This document shows, piece after piece, positions 1 to 9,720 of a DNA stretch of 64,000 bases. Under the pieces are notes generated by a model. That model was not told the origin of the DNA. It saw only the letters and a program-made list of their open reading frames with translations, and made no database searches. The translations under genes and the position numbers were made by a program. The stretch is taken from positions 4,423,390 through 4,487,389 of the forward strand of contig NZ_CP124620.1 of NCBI RefSeq assembly GCF_030128875.1, read 5' to 3'. The stretch is from Stenotrophomonas sp. BIO128-Bstrain. GTDB taxonomy: Bacteria; Pseudomonadota; Gammaproteobacteria; Xanthomonadales; Xanthomonadaceae. How positions within the stretch are numbered: position 1 is the first letter of the stretch; each line of letters begins with the position of its first letter.

Positions 1-245
1 TTGTTGGCGGCGATCACGCGGCCGTCGGCGGCGATGTCGCGCACCATGTCGCCTCGGGTGACCTCAGCGATGCGGACACGGGCGCTGTCGTAGGAGCGGC
101 TGGCCCCCAGCCAGGCACGGGCGGCGAAGCCGATCGCCACCAGCACGACCAGCGCGGCGACCGCCGGCCACAGCCAGCGCTTCCACGGGGCGGGCGCGGC
201 GTGCGAAGAAAGGGTCTGGTCCTGGGCGGAAGTGTCGCGGATCAT
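1..245 (-). CDS. HlyD/MFP-type efflux periplasmic adaptor, 5' part only
   Basis: Only the first 81 codons are in the window; the gene continues past the left edge. The ATG at 243-245, read leftward, opens with a polar N-terminus (MIRDTSAQDQ) and one hydrophobic anchor at about residues 23-42 (WLWPAVAALVVLVAIGF). After it comes VRIAEVTRGDMVRDIAADG, the pattern of the first beta strands of the barrel-sandwich domain in membrane-fusion proteins. Such proteins link an inner-membrane transporter to an outer-membrane channel in the periplasm. The transporter genes would lie outside the window. The gene is divergent from glmS, and a GTGTCC/GGACAC palindrome cluster sits between the two starts. Family recognition is good; the transported substrate cannot be told. 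Confidence 0.72.
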   Translation of the reverse strand, partial: MIRDTSAQDQTLSSHAAPAPWKRWLWPAVAALVVLVAIGFAARAWLGASRSYDSARVRIAEVTRGDMVRDIAADGRVIAAN

Positions 246-336
246 CGGGCTCGTTCGCGGTTGGGTTGTGGAGTACCAAGCAGACTCCGTGCCAACTTTT
301 AGCCCTTTGGAAACAACAGCTTGCAAAAAGCGGCCG

Positions 337-370
337 GTGTCCATGTGTCCGCGGACACCTGACCGGACAC
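337..370. promoter_or_regulatory. Cluster of GTGTCC/GGACAC palindromes, candidate operator
   Basis: A 14-bp perfect palindrome GTGTCCGCGGACAC lies at 345-358. It is flanked by a GGTGTCC half at 336-342 and a CCGGACAC half at 363-370. It sits between the divergent efflux-adaptor gene (start at 245) and glmS (start at 449). Repeated half-sites of this kind are typical of dimeric repressors such as TetR-family proteins that control efflux operons. No cognate regulator is visible in the window, so the role is inferred. Confidence 0.4.
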
Positions 371-413
371 TTTCGTTAAGCCGACAGCGCCCAAGCCGCC
401 GGGGCCGCCACGC

Positions 414-419
414 TAGAAT
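414..419 (+). promoter_or_regulatory. Candidate -10 hexamer for glmS
   Basis: TAGAAT is 29 bases before the glmS ATG, giving a predicted leader of about 23 bases. The matching -35 region is weak. It is listed because it places the glmS start downstream of the palindrome cluster at 337-370. Confidence 0.35.
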
Positions 420-448
420 GCGAGGCTTACCAGCAGGGATCTGAATCT

Positions 449-2290
<1,842 letters not shown>

Positions 2291-2318
2291 ACGCGCGCGT
2301 CGCGTTGTGGATGTGGAG

Positions 2319-2344
2319 AAGGGGGCCGCGCGGCCCCCTTTTTT
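2319..2344 (+). terminator. Rho-independent terminator after glmS
   Basis: A perfect palindrome of GGGGGCC and GGCCCCC arms (2321-2338, extended by AA/TT) is followed by a run of six T at 2339-2344, 28 bases after the glmS stop. Confidence 0.9.
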
Positions 2345-2436
2345 GTGGGTGTCAGGTAACCGTGTTCGTCGGTTGCGCCGCGCGGTGCTTGGCTGTGTTT
2401 TCGATCCTGGGCCGACGCAGCCGCCCGGATTGATCG

Positions 2437-2462
2437 GGAGAGCCACCCCACGGGTGGCTGGC
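2437..2462 (+). repeat. Degenerate SMAG-type palindrome
   Basis: Contains the arms AGCCACCC and GGGTGGCT as a hairpin. The GTAG end of a canonical SMAG element is degraded to GGGAG here. It pairs with an oppositely oriented copy at 2485-2509, the usual dimer arrangement of REP-family repeats. Confidence 0.55.
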
Positions 2463-2484
2463 CCCTGGGTAGGTCGGACATCAC

Positions 2485-2509
2485 GCATCCACCCATGGGG
2501 TGCCTCTAC
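2485..2509 (-). repeat. SMAG (GTAG) palindromic element
   Basis: Read on the minus strand it starts GTAGAGGCACCCCATGGGTG and folds into a short hairpin. GTAG at one end is the hallmark of SMAG elements of Stenotrophomonas. Confidence 0.7.
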
Positions 2510-2755
2510 CGGCGGCAGGGGGGCGTGGAACTTTAGTCGTGGGCCGCGGCAGCATTCAGCGACGGTTTTACTGGCGGTGCCATTCTCGGGGTCGTCAGCT
2601 GTTTCGACGACGAACTGTCCCAGATTTGCAAACTCCTGGGCCAAGTCGCAGTCGTAGAATCGAGTGACCGAGGACCGGGCAGACGCATGGCGCCGCCTCC
2701 CTCGCTGCAACCAGGCGCACCTCTCGACTTCAGTAACCTGTAACAGGAAACAAGA

Positions 2756-3187
2756 ATGAACGTCCGCGAACTCCTGCAATCCAAGAAAGATGCAATCGTC
2801 ACCATTGATGTCGAGGACACCATCGGTGCCGCTGCGCACAAGATGAGCGCGCACAAGATCGCTGCCCTGGTTGTGATGAAAGACGATGCGCCAGTGCGGA
2901 TCATTTCCGAGAAGGACATCGTGCGCAGCCTTGCGGAAGATGGTCCCCAGGCAGGCCGACGCGTCATTTCCAGCCTGCCATCGGCAGGGCTGGAAGGCAT
3001 CGTCCCGGATGCGACGCTCAAGCAGGCGATGGCGCTGATGACGTATTCCCGCCATCGTCACCTGATGGTGACCGAGGGCGCCACGCTGGTCGGCATCCTG
3101 AGCCTGGGCGACATCGTCAAGAACCTGCTCAGTGAACTCGAGCTGGAAAAAGCGGTGCTGCAGGACATCTACATGGCAGCGCACTGA
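2756..3187 (+). CDS. CBS-domain pair protein
   Basis: A 143-residue protein made almost wholly of two CBS motifs, about residues 10-60 (TIDVEDTIGAAAHKMSAHK, ISEKDIVRSLAE) and 75-130 (VPDATLKQAMALMTYSRHRH, GILSLGDIVKNLL). Stand-alone CBS pairs form dimeric cytoplasmic modules that bind adenosyl ligands such as AMP, ATP or SAM and regulate other proteins. No enzyme domain is attached. The ATG follows the Shine-Dalgarno-like AACAGGAAACAAGA. It appears to be a single gene between glmS and the convergent udgX. Target and ligand are unknown. Confidence 0.9.
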   Translation: MNVRELLQSKKDAIVTIDVEDTIGAAAHKMSAHKIAALVVMKDDAPVRIISEKDIVRSLAEDGPQAGRRVISSLPSAGLEGIVPDATLKQAMALMTYSRHRHLMVTEGATLVGILSLGDIVKNLLSELELEKAVLQDIYMAAH

Positions 3188-3246
3188 CGCTGCCTGGTCC
3201 GCACTGACGGGCATTGCCGGCCGCTGGCTGGCAACCCCGGACGAGG

Positions 3247-4698
3247 TCAGCGTACGCGTTTGACCTCGACAAGCTGCTGGAGGTCGCCCTTCAGCAGCTG
3301 ATAGGCCCCATCGCGCGCTGCATCAGCGGTTTGCCGCAACACCCACGACGGATGCACCGTCGCGAAGGCGCGCGTGCCGTCATCCAGTACGTGCCAGCGT
3401 CCGTGGTTCGCCATCAGGTTGAAGCCGGCACCGAACACCGCCGTCGCCGCGGTAGCACCGAGGCAGACGATCACCTGCGGTCGCACGTTTTCGATTTCCC
3501 CCATCAGCCACGGCCGGCAGGCGTTGACGTGGGTGATCTGCGGTTTGCTGTGGATGCGCCGCTTGCCGCGCCGTTCAAAGCGGAAGTGCTTGACCGCATT
3601 GGTCATGTACAGCGCGCTGCGCTCGATCCCCAGCTCGCGCAGCGCACGGTCGAGCAGCTGTCCTGCCGGGCCGACGAACGGGTGCCCGCTGAGGTCCTCG
3701 CTGTCGCCGGGTTGCTCACCCACCAGCATGATCGATGCGTCGGCCGGGCCCTCACCGAACACGGTCTGCGTGGCCGGTTCCCACAGGGGGCAGCGGCGAC
3801 ATGCCGACGCGGCGTCGCGCAGGGTATCGAGCGTGGCCGGTGCAGCCTTCGCGACGACCGGCAAGCCCGAGGCGGGTTGGGGGATGCGGCGACGCGGTGC
3901 CTGCGCTTCGCGGTCGTGCATCTCCTGCACGCGGTCGCCGGCGTCCCGCACCAGCTGCGGCAGCAACGCGGCCTCCGGCAGGTGCTTCCAGTATTTGGCC
4001 GGCATCTCCTGCTGCATCATCCGGGTATTCAGCCGCGCCGGATTGAAGATGTTGGCGTAATAGGTGCGCCACAGTTCTTCGCGTGCATCATCGGTTGGGG
4101 CATCGGCCTGCGTCCGGCCGGGGCCGAAGGTGAGGACGTGCCCATCCCACCGCACGCTGCGCGACGGTGTCAGGATCGCCCAGCGCATGCCGGTGAAGCG
4201 ACGTGCGAAGAACGGCGCGACGCGATCCACGATGAGGTGGTCCGGCTCGAACCAGGCGATGAAGGCGTCCTGTTCGCCCGGCACCTCGCGGAAACGCACG
4301 AACGCCTTCATTTTGTGCGAGTCGCGGCGCACCGCCTGGCTCAGCGCTGTCGCGCGCAGCACGTCCGGGTCGGTGGGGGTGGCGAGCAGCCCGCGCTCGC
4401 CGTGGGCGATGCGCCACAGCATGCGGTACAGCAGCGGCAGCCGCTGCGGGTCGCGGTGGCAGAGGCAGGTGGCGGCCAGCTCGACGAACGCCTTGGACAC
4501 ATAGGTGGGTGCGTCGTGCGCTGTATCGGCCACCGCTTCGATGGTCTGCAACGGCGGCGCATCCAGCAGTGACGCTTCCTCGCCATGCAACCAGTCCAAC
4601 TGCTCCGGGGGCACCGCGTGGCGCAGCGCCAGGCGCGCGGCATCGCGCCATGCGTCCAGCGACCACGGCGGGTCGATGCGTACGCTCCAGCGTGCCAT
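3247..4698 (-). CDS. udgX: UdgX-family uracil-DNA-binding protein fused to DUF4130
   Basis: A 483-residue fusion. The N-terminal half (about 1-250) matches the DUF4130 / 'probable DNA metabolism protein' type, with YYANIFNPARLN near its end. The C-terminal half (about 280-483) is a uracil-DNA glycosylase superfamily domain. It has GEQPGDSEDLSGHPFVGPAG, four cysteines of the Fe-S family 4 type (including CRRCPLW), and the loop GKRRIHSKP, which is the UdgX signature whose histidine makes a covalent link to uracil-containing DNA. The ATG at 4698 was chosen because it begins one base after the stop of the upstream radical-SAM gene, so the two are co-transcribed and probably translationally coupled. 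A longer reading frame upstream is just overlap with that gene. Confidence 0.88.
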   Translation of the reverse strand: MARWSVRIDPPWSLDAWRDAARLALRHAVPPEQLDWLHGEEASLLDAPPLQTIEAVADTAHDAPTYVSKAFVELAATCLCHRDPQRLPLLYRMLWRIAHGERGLLATPTDPDVLRATALSQAVRRDSHKMKAFVRFREVPGEQDAFIAWFEPDHLIVDRVAPFFARRFTGMRWAILTPSRSVRWDGHVLTFGPGRTQADAPTDDAREELWRTYYANIFNPARLNTRMMQQEMPAKYWKHLPEAALLPQLVRDAGDRVQEMHDREAQAPRRRIPQPASGLPVVAKAAPATLDTLRDAASACRRCPLWEPATQTVFGEGPADASIMLVGEQPGDSEDLSGHPFVGPAGQLLDRALRELGIERSALYMTNAVKHFRFERRGKRRIHSKPQITHVNACRPWLMGEIENVRPQVIVCLGATAATAVFGAGFNLMANHGRWHVLDDGTRAFATVHPSWVLRQTADAARDGAYQLLKGDLQQLVEVKRVR

Positions 4699-4699
4699 C

Positions 4700-5986
4700 T
4701 CAGTGCGCGGCAACGGCGTCGAACAGGGAGCCCTGCGCGGGCGGGGGGGCCAGCCGCGCGCGCAGCGTGGCCGGGTCATCCAGCTGCTTGCGGGGGTGAT
4801 GGTCGGCCAGTTGCACGAAGGGCAGCAGCTTGGCCATCGGCGCACGCAGGCGGGCCACATCGACCACCCGCAGGCGCACCTGGCGGCGTGCCATCAGCAC
4901 GCGCTTGACGTTGCGCACGCCCAGCCCGGGCACGCGCAGCAGGAGTTCCTTCGGCGCGCGGTTGAGGTCGACAGGGAAGCGCTCCGGGTGCCGGATCGCC
5001 CAGGCCATCTTGGGGTCGATGTCCAGGTCGAGCATGCCGCCCTGGGTGGTATCGGTGATTTCTTCCACGCCGTAGCCGTAGAAGCGCAGCAGCCAGTCGG
5101 CCTGGTACAGGCGGTGTTCGCGCGCGAGCGGCGGCGGCTGCAACGGCAGAATGCGGCTGGCGTCGGGGATCGGGCTGAAGGCGGAGTAATAGACCCGGCG
5201 CATGCGGTAATTGCCGTACAGGTTGTCGGCCGCGGTGAGGATCTGCTGGTCGCTGGCGCCGTCGGCACCCACGATCATCTGCGTGCTCTGGCCGGCCGGC
5301 GCGAACTTCGGCGGTCGGGGGCGCGATACCCGCGGCGCCGGTGTTGCCGATGCTGCAGCATCGCCTTTGCGCGCGTCCTTGGCCTCTTCGATGCGCCAGC
5401 GCAGCTCGCCCATCGCGCCGCGGATGGAGGGCAGGGATTTCTCCGGCGCGAAGCTGGCCAGCCCGGCTTCGGTGGGCAGCTCGATGTTGATCGACAGGCG
5501 GTCGGCGTAGCGCCCGGCAGCGGCCAGCAGTTCCGGCGACGCCTCGGGAATGGTCTTGAGGTGGATGTAGCCGGCGAAGTGGTGTTCCTCGCGCAACTGG
5601 CGCGCCACCTCCACCATGCGTTCCATGGTGTAGTCGGCGTTGCGGATGATGCCGCTGGAGAGGAACAGGCCCTCGATGTAATTGCGTTTGTAGAAATCCA
5701 GCGTAAGCGACACCACTTCGGCGACGTCGAAGCGCGCGCGCGGCACGTTGCTGGACACGCGGTTCACGCAGTAGGCGCAGTCGTAGATGCAGAAGTTGGT
5801 CAGCAGGATCTTCAGCAACGATACGCACCGCCCATCCGGGGTATAGCTGTGACAGATACCCGCGCCCTCGGTGCTGCCGATGCCACCGGATTTGACCGAG
5901 TTCCGCTTCCCCGCACCGCTGGAGGCGCAGGAGGCATCGTATTTGGCGGCATCGGCGAGGATGGCGAGCTTGCGGAGGGTGTCCAT
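4700..5986 (-). CDS. Putative DNA modification/repair radical SAM protein (UDG-linked family)
   Basis: A 428-residue radical-SAM enzyme. The Fe-S cluster motif CxxxCxxC is present as CIYDCAYC at about residues 66-73, after the GRCVSLLKILLTN lead-in typical of the family. The C-terminal part has a helix-hairpin-helix-like segment (VPGLGVRNVKRVLMARR), suggesting DNA contact. This family is known to occur next to DUF4130/UdgX genes, which is exactly what follows here one base downstream. The chemical reaction is not established. A Ser/Ala/Pro-rich insertion around residues 205-230 (GDAAASATPAPRVSRPRPP) looks like a linker. The N-terminus MDTLRKLAILADAAKYDASC is family-like, supporting this start. 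Confidence 0.88.
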   Translation of the reverse strand: MDTLRKLAILADAAKYDASCASSGAGKRNSVKSGGIGSTEGAGICHSYTPDGRCVSLLKILLTNFCIYDCAYCVNRVSSNVPRARFDVAEVVSLTLDFYKRNYIEGLFLSSGIIRNADYTMERMVEVARQLREEHHFAGYIHLKTIPEASPELLAAAGRYADRLSINIELPTEAGLASFAPEKSLPSIRGAMGELRWRIEEAKDARKGDAAASATPAPRVSRPRPPKFAPAGQSTQMIVGADGASDQQILTAADNLYGNYRMRRVYYSAFSPIPDASRILPLQPPPLAREHRLYQADWLLRFYGYGVEEITDTTQGGMLDLDIDPKMAWAIRHPERFPVDLNRAPKELLLRVPGLGVRNVKRVLMARRQVRLRVVDVARLRAPMAKLLPFVQLADHHPRKQLDDPATLRARLAPPPAQGSLFDAVAAH

Positions 5987-6096
5987 GCGGGCACCCTAAG
6001 CAGGGGCGATCTCATCCAGTGAGATTGACCGCGGGGCATCCTGAAGCGTTCACGCCATGGTTCCCGTGCTTCGCCGGCACGCGCTGCGTGCGCCCA

Positions 6097-6125
6097 TTCA
6101 CGATCTTCACATTCCCGGCTAGACT
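6097..6125 (+). promoter_or_regulatory. Candidate sigma-70 promoter for the DUF2846 lipoprotein
   Basis: TTCACG at 6097-6102 and TAGACT at 6120-6125 are separated by exactly 17 bases. The predicted leader (about 150 bases) begins with a tight hairpin, CCGGTGCC-GTC-GGCACCGG, at 6131-6149. The function of the hairpin is unknown. Confidence 0.4.
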
Positions 6126-6281
6126 TCGCCCCGGTGCCGTCGGCACCGGCAGGGACGCAGGTTGGCCAGGACGGGCACGGCATTGGAAGCACGCTCTCGC
6201 GTGCGGCGTTGCGCGACTGAATCTCCAGCATCCTTCTGCCGGAACCGCGTCGCCTCTCATCCAACCATCAGGGGGCAGTAC

Positions 6282-6743
6282 GTGAACAAGGTTTCGTTGT
6301 TGGGGATGGCCGCGGCCATTGCCCTGTTGTCGGGCTGTGCAAGCGTGCCGATGTCCGAAAAGGGCATGGTGGAGACCGCCAAGACCTTCCCGACGCCCGA
6401 ACCGGGCACCGCCGGGGTGTATGTGTTCCGCAACAGCTTCGTCGGCAAGGCGCTGAAAAAGGACATCTGGATCGATGGCGAATGCCTGGGCGAAAGCGCC
6501 GACAAGGTGTTCTTCTACACGACGGTGCCGGGCGACCGTGAGCACACCTTCTCGACGGAGTCGGAGTTCTCGCCGAACGACCTGAAAGTGCAGACCGAAT
6601 CGGGCCGCAACTACTTCATCCAGCAATCGATCCGGATGGGCGTGTTCGTGGGCGGTGCCAAGCTGGACGTGGTGCCCGAAGCCGAAGGCCGCCGCCAGGT
6701 CGCCGGGTTGAAGATGGCCCGTAAGGGAACGTGTTCGCGCTGA
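6282..6743 (+). CDS. DUF2846-type lipoprotein
   Basis: A 153-residue lipoprotein. The GTG at 6282 is preferred because the run AGGGGG lies 7 bases upstream and the translation then starts with a proper lipoprotein signal: a basic N-terminus, the hydrophobic LLGMAAAIALLSG, then the lipobox LSGC at about residue 19. The mature part has YVFRNSFVGKALKKDIWIDG and later IRMGVFVGGAKLDVV, a pattern of DUF2846 proteins (small beta-rich envelope lipoproteins of unknown function). An upstream ATG in the same frame at 6162 would give a non-hydrophobic Arg-rich extension and is unlikely. It is a single gene. Confidence 0.8.
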   Translation: MNKVSLLGMAAAIALLSGCASVPMSEKGMVETAKTFPTPEPGTAGVYVFRNSFVGKALKKDIWIDGECLGESADKVFFYTTVPGDREHTFSTESEFSPNDLKVQTESGRNYFIQQSIRMGVFVGGAKLDVVPEAEGRRQVAGLKMARKGTCSR

Positions 6744-6819
6744 TCGGGCAAGGACCATAACGAGGCGGGCGCGCGTTGCGTGCCCGCCTTGGTGCGGTGC
6801 GTCGGGCCAAGGCGCTGGT

Positions 6820-7254
6820 CTACTGCGAGAAGCTCACTTTCACCGAATCCGCGCTGTAGTCGGCCGGCCCATGGAACACCACTTCGATGTTGTTGCCATC
6901 CGGATCCAGCACGAAGGCGGCGTAATACCCCGGATGGTAGGGGCGCTCGCCGGGCGCGCCGTTGTCCTTGCCACCGTTGGCCAGCGCCGCGTGGTGGAAG
7001 GCCTCCACCGTGGCGCGGTCGCGGGCCTGGAAGGCAAGATGGTGGCGGCCGGTCAGCTGGCCGAGGGCCGCCTCGCTGTCCGGCGTGGAAATGAACAGCT
7101 CATCGGCCCAGAAATACGTGTCGCCCTCGCCGGCGATCGGGATGCCGATCGTGTCGAACACGGCCTGGTAGAAGCGGCGGCTGGCGGCCATGTCCCTGAC
7201 CACCAGTTGCAGGTGATCGATCAGGCGGCCGCGGTGCAGTTCCATCGTTTCCAT
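6820..7254 (-). CDS. VOC-family (glyoxalase/bleomycin-resistance fold) protein
   Basis: A 144-residue protein of one glyoxalase fold made of two babbab modules. Visible features: DHLQLVVRDMAASRRFYQ near the N-terminus, HHLAFQARDRATVEAFH in the middle, and YYAAFVLDPDGNNIEVVFHG at the end, where His and Glu are likely metal ligands. The ATG at 7254 has GGAG six bases upstream. It is transcribed alone, convergent with the preceding lipoprotein gene. Members serve as isomerases, dioxygenases or antibiotic-binding proteins; the substrate cannot be told here. Confidence 0.85.
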   Translation of the reverse strand: METMELHRGRLIDHLQLVVRDMAASRRFYQAVFDTIGIPIAGEGDTYFWADELFISTPDSEAALGQLTGRHHLAFQARDRATVEAFHHAALANGGKDNGAPGERPYHPGYYAAFVLDPDGNNIEVVFHGPADYSADSVKVSFSQ

Positions 7255-7432
7255 ACCGGCTCCACAGGGGGGATGGGACGCAGATATACCACCGGACACA
7301 GCGCTGCGCATTGCCGCGCCGTCGACCTTGCTGACCACGCGCAGGGCGGCGCCGGCGGCGGCCCTTCCGCCGGCCCGCGCAGTGACCTACGCTGCGTGCT
7401 GGCGCCATGAACGCGCAGGCGGAGGAGGCACG

Positions 7433-7795
7433 ATGCTGTGGATGGTGATGATGGCCCAGGCGGTCGCCGGCGACGCGGGCTACCCACAGGCGCATGCCTG
7501 GGCGCAACGTGATGAGGCCAGCCTCGAACCGGCGGCGTACACGGCGATGGTGGACAGCATGAGCGAGGTTGGGGGTGCCGCCTTCAAGCGTTGCATGCCG
7601 ACTCCCGCGCCGCAGACGCTGGCCGCGTTCACCGTGGTGTTGCAGCTGGATGCGCAGGGCAGGGTGGTGCGCACGTGGCGCGAGGGCGAGGAGGCGGTTG
7701 CACGCTGCGTGGACGCAGGCTTCGCCGGGAAAACCCTGTTCGTGCCACCGAAGGCGCCGTTCTATGCGGCGTTCGAGTTCCAGGTCGAGCCGTAG
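7433..7795 (+). CDS. Small hypothetical protein, probably exported
   Basis: 120 residues. A very good Shine-Dalgarno (GGAGGAGG) lies just before the ATG, which argues for a real gene despite its size. The N-terminus MLWMVMMAQAVAGDAG is short and hydrophobic and could be a minimal signal peptide. The rest contains two cysteines (KRCMPTPAPQ, ARCVDAGF) that could form a disulfide and a TonB-C-like rhythm (VVLQLDAQGRVVRTW). No family recognised. It converges on gloA, and an 11-bp hairpin lies between them. Confidence 0.6.
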   Translation: MLWMVMMAQAVAGDAGYPQAHAWAQRDEASLEPAAYTAMVDSMSEVGGAAFKRCMPTPAPQTLAAFTVVLQLDAQGRVVRTWREGEEAVARCVDAGFAGKTLFVPPKAPFYAAFEFQVEP

Positions 7796-7800
7796 CACCG

Positions 7801-7830
7801 GCAACGCACCGACCGGTGCCGGTGCGTTGC
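7801..7830. terminator. Hairpin between convergent genes, possible bidirectional terminator
   Basis: Perfect 11-bp arms GCAACGCACCG (7801-7811) and CGGTGCGTTGC (7820-7830) enclose an 8-base loop, between the stops of the small protein and gloA. There is no T-run, so termination is inferred from position only. Confidence 0.5.
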
Positions 7831-7843
7831 GCGGCCGCAGGGA

Positions 7844-8371
7844 TCAGGCGATCGGCGTGTTGGAGATGATCTCCACCCAGTAGCCGTCCGGGTCCTTGAT
7901 GAAGGCCAGGTGCTTCATGCGGCCGTCTTCCAGGCGCTTCTGGTAAGGCACCTGCAGCTCATCGAAGCGCTTGCAGGCGGCCTGGATGTCCGGCACGGAC
8001 ACGCAGATGTGGCCGAAGCCACGCGGGTCGGCATTGCCGTTGTGATAGACCGGGCCGTCCTGGTTTTCGGTGCCATGGTTGTGGGTCAGCTCGAGCACGC
8101 CGGGGATGCCGGCCATCCACACGCGGCGGGCATCGTCACCCTCGGGAATCTGCGTGCCGGCCGGCAGCAGGGCGAGGAAGTACAGGCTGAATTCGGCCTC
8201 GGGGAAGTGGCGCAGGTCGATCAGGCGGAAGCCCAGCACGCGGGTGTAGAAATCCAGCGAGGCCGTGGCGTCCTTGACGCGCAGCATGGTGTGGTTGAAC
8301 ACGAACCCGGCGGTCTCGGCGGGCGTGGTGGCGGCAACGCCGGGAGAGTTCTGGAGGGCGGCAAGGCTCAT
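7844..8371 (-). CDS. gloA: Lactoylglutathione lyase (glyoxalase I)
   Basis: Converts the hemithioacetal of methylglyoxal and glutathione to S-lactoylglutathione, detoxifying methylglyoxal in the cytoplasm. 175 residues with the full glyoxalase I pattern: [20 protein letters not shown] with the first metal His, an ELTHNHGTE segment, [11 protein letters not shown] with the second His, and [11 protein letters not shown] with the last Glu. The length and N-terminal extension fit the longer gloA type of xanthomonads. The ATG at 8371 has AGGA about six bases upstream. It is convergent with the gene before it. Confidence 0.95.
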   Translation of the reverse strand: MSLAALQNSPGVAATTPAETAGFVFNHTMLRVKDATASLDFYTRVLGFRLIDLRHFPEAEFSLYFLALLPAGTQIPEGDDARRVWMAGIPGVLELTHNHGTENQDGPVYHNGNADPRGFGHICVSVPDIQAACKRFDELQVPYQKRLEDGRMKHLAFIKDPDGYWVEIISNTPIA

Positions 8372-8483
8372 GGGGATTCCTGGGGGGCAGGGCCGCATCA
8401 GCGCGGCGGACCCCTCATTTTACCGGTCCCGGCCGGGCCACGTGACAGGTAGAATGGTGTGTCTTCCTGACCAGCGTTCATCC

Positions 8484-9596
8484 ATGTCCCAGCGTGAATG
8501 GGTGGCTGCGGCCATCCGCAAGATCGACGCCGATTTCAACCGTTCGGCCGATACCCACCTGATTCCGATGGACCTGCCCGGGTTCGAGGGCATCGACCTG
8601 TATTTCAAGGACGAGTCCAGCCACCCGACCGGCAGCCTCAAACATCGCCTGGCACGCTCGCTGTTCCTGTATGCACTGGCCAATGGCTGGCTGCGCGAGG
8701 GGCGCCCGGTGATCGAGGCCTCCAGCGGCTCCACGGCCGTGTCCGAGGCGTATTTCGCGCGGCTGCTGGGCCTGCCGTTCATTGCGGTGATGCCGGCCAC
8801 CACCTCCCCGGAAAAAATCGCGGCGATCGAGTTCCACGGGGGCCGCTGCCATCTGGTGGAGCGCGCCTGCGACCTGAACGCCGATTCGGAAACGCTGGCC
8901 CGCGAAACCGGCGGCCATTTCATGGACCAGTTCACGTACGCCGAGCGCGCGACCGACTGGCGTGCCAACAACAACATCGCCGAATCAATCTTCAAGCAGA
9001 TGGCCGAGGAGCCGCATCCGGTACCCGAGTGGATCGTGTGCAGCCCGGGCACCGGCGGCACGGCGGCCACGCTGGGCCGCTACGTGAGCTACCGCCGGCA
9101 TGACACGCGCATCCTGTGCGCGGACCCGGAAATCTCCGTGTTCTATGATGGCTACTGCGCTGCGCTGGCAGGGCAGCCCTGGCGTGAGCTGACCTGCAGC
9201 GGCGGTTCGCGGGTGGAAGGCATCGGCCGGCCGCGGGTGGAATCGAGCTTCATTCCGACCAGCGTCGATGCGATGGTCAAAGTGCCCGATGCGCTGAGCC
9301 TGGCCGCGATGCGCCACGTCAGCCGCCAACTGGGGCGCCGCGTGGGCGGCTCCACCGGCACCAACTTCATCGGCGTGCTGCAGGCCGCGCAGCTGATGCG
9401 CGATGCGGGCCGCAGCGGCTCGATCGTGACCATCCTGTGTGACAGCGGTGACCGCTACGCACACAGCTATTACAACCCGGAGTGGTACCCGAAACAGGCC
9501 ATCGACGTGGACGGCGCCGATGCGGTGCTTGCGGCCGCGGTGGCGGGCAAGGGGCTGCCGGTGCTGCCGTGCGTCTCGCTGGAAGCACTGTACTGA
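8484..9596 (+). CDS. PLP-dependent cysteine-synthase-family enzyme, Cds1-like
   Basis: A 370-residue fold-type II PLP enzyme. Lys53 in [11 protein letters not shown] should carry [13 protein letters not shown] is the substrate-carboxylate loop; [14 protein letters not shown] binds the phosphate. The segment [15 protein letters not shown] is, to my knowledge, typical of the Cds1 branch (L-cysteine desulfhydrase of fungi and mycobacteria) rather than of CysK or CysM. A cysteine-degrading, H2S-releasing role is therefore a reasonable inference, not a proof. A TAGAAT -10 is at 8450-8455. It has no sulfur-assimilation neighbours. Confidence 0.82.
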   Translation: MSQREWVAAAIRKIDADFNRSADTHLIPMDLPGFEGIDLYFKDESSHPTGSLKHRLARSLFLYALANGWLREGRPVIEASSGSTAVSEAYFARLLGLPFIAVMPATTSPEKIAAIEFHGGRCHLVERACDLNADSETLARETGGHFMDQFTYAERATDWRANNNIAESIFKQMAEEPHPVPEWIVCSPGTGGTAATLGRYVSYRRHDTRILCADPEISVFYDGYCAALAGQPWRELTCSGGSRVEGIGRPRVESSFIPTSVDAMVKVPDALSLAAMRHVSRQLGRRVGGSTGTNFIGVLQAAQLMRDAGRSGSIVTILCDSGDRYAHSYYNPEWYPKQAIDVDGADAVLAAAVAGKGLPVLPCVSLEALY

Positions 9597-9720
9597 GCGG
9601 GGCGCCCGGGCGGGCGTGAACCGGGCCCATCGGCGTGCCCCGGGGCCTTGTGTGGGGTGGGGGGCAATGCCATATCGTGGGGTGATGCCGCTGCAGCGGC
9701 CCCGTTGTCTGGAGATGCCT

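Larger units (their letters stand above)
2345..2755. other. Gene-free stretch between glmS and the CBS-domain gene
   Basis: No intact gene was found here. 2437-2509 holds two facing SMAG-like palindromes. From about 2516 to 2665 the sequence is less GC-rich, and the minus strand has a stretch with protein-like composition (FYDCDLAQEFANLG, then TADDPENGTAS) but no credible start codon or Shine-Dalgarno, so it may be a gene remnant. The last 60 bases should carry the promoter of the CBS gene, but no clear hexamers stand out. Confidence 0.5.

Noticed and set aside
6162..6281. Longer N-terminus for the DUF2846 lipoprotein
   Set aside because: The extra 40 residues are Arg/Ser-rich and would bury the lipoprotein signal; the GTG at 6282 has a ribosome site.
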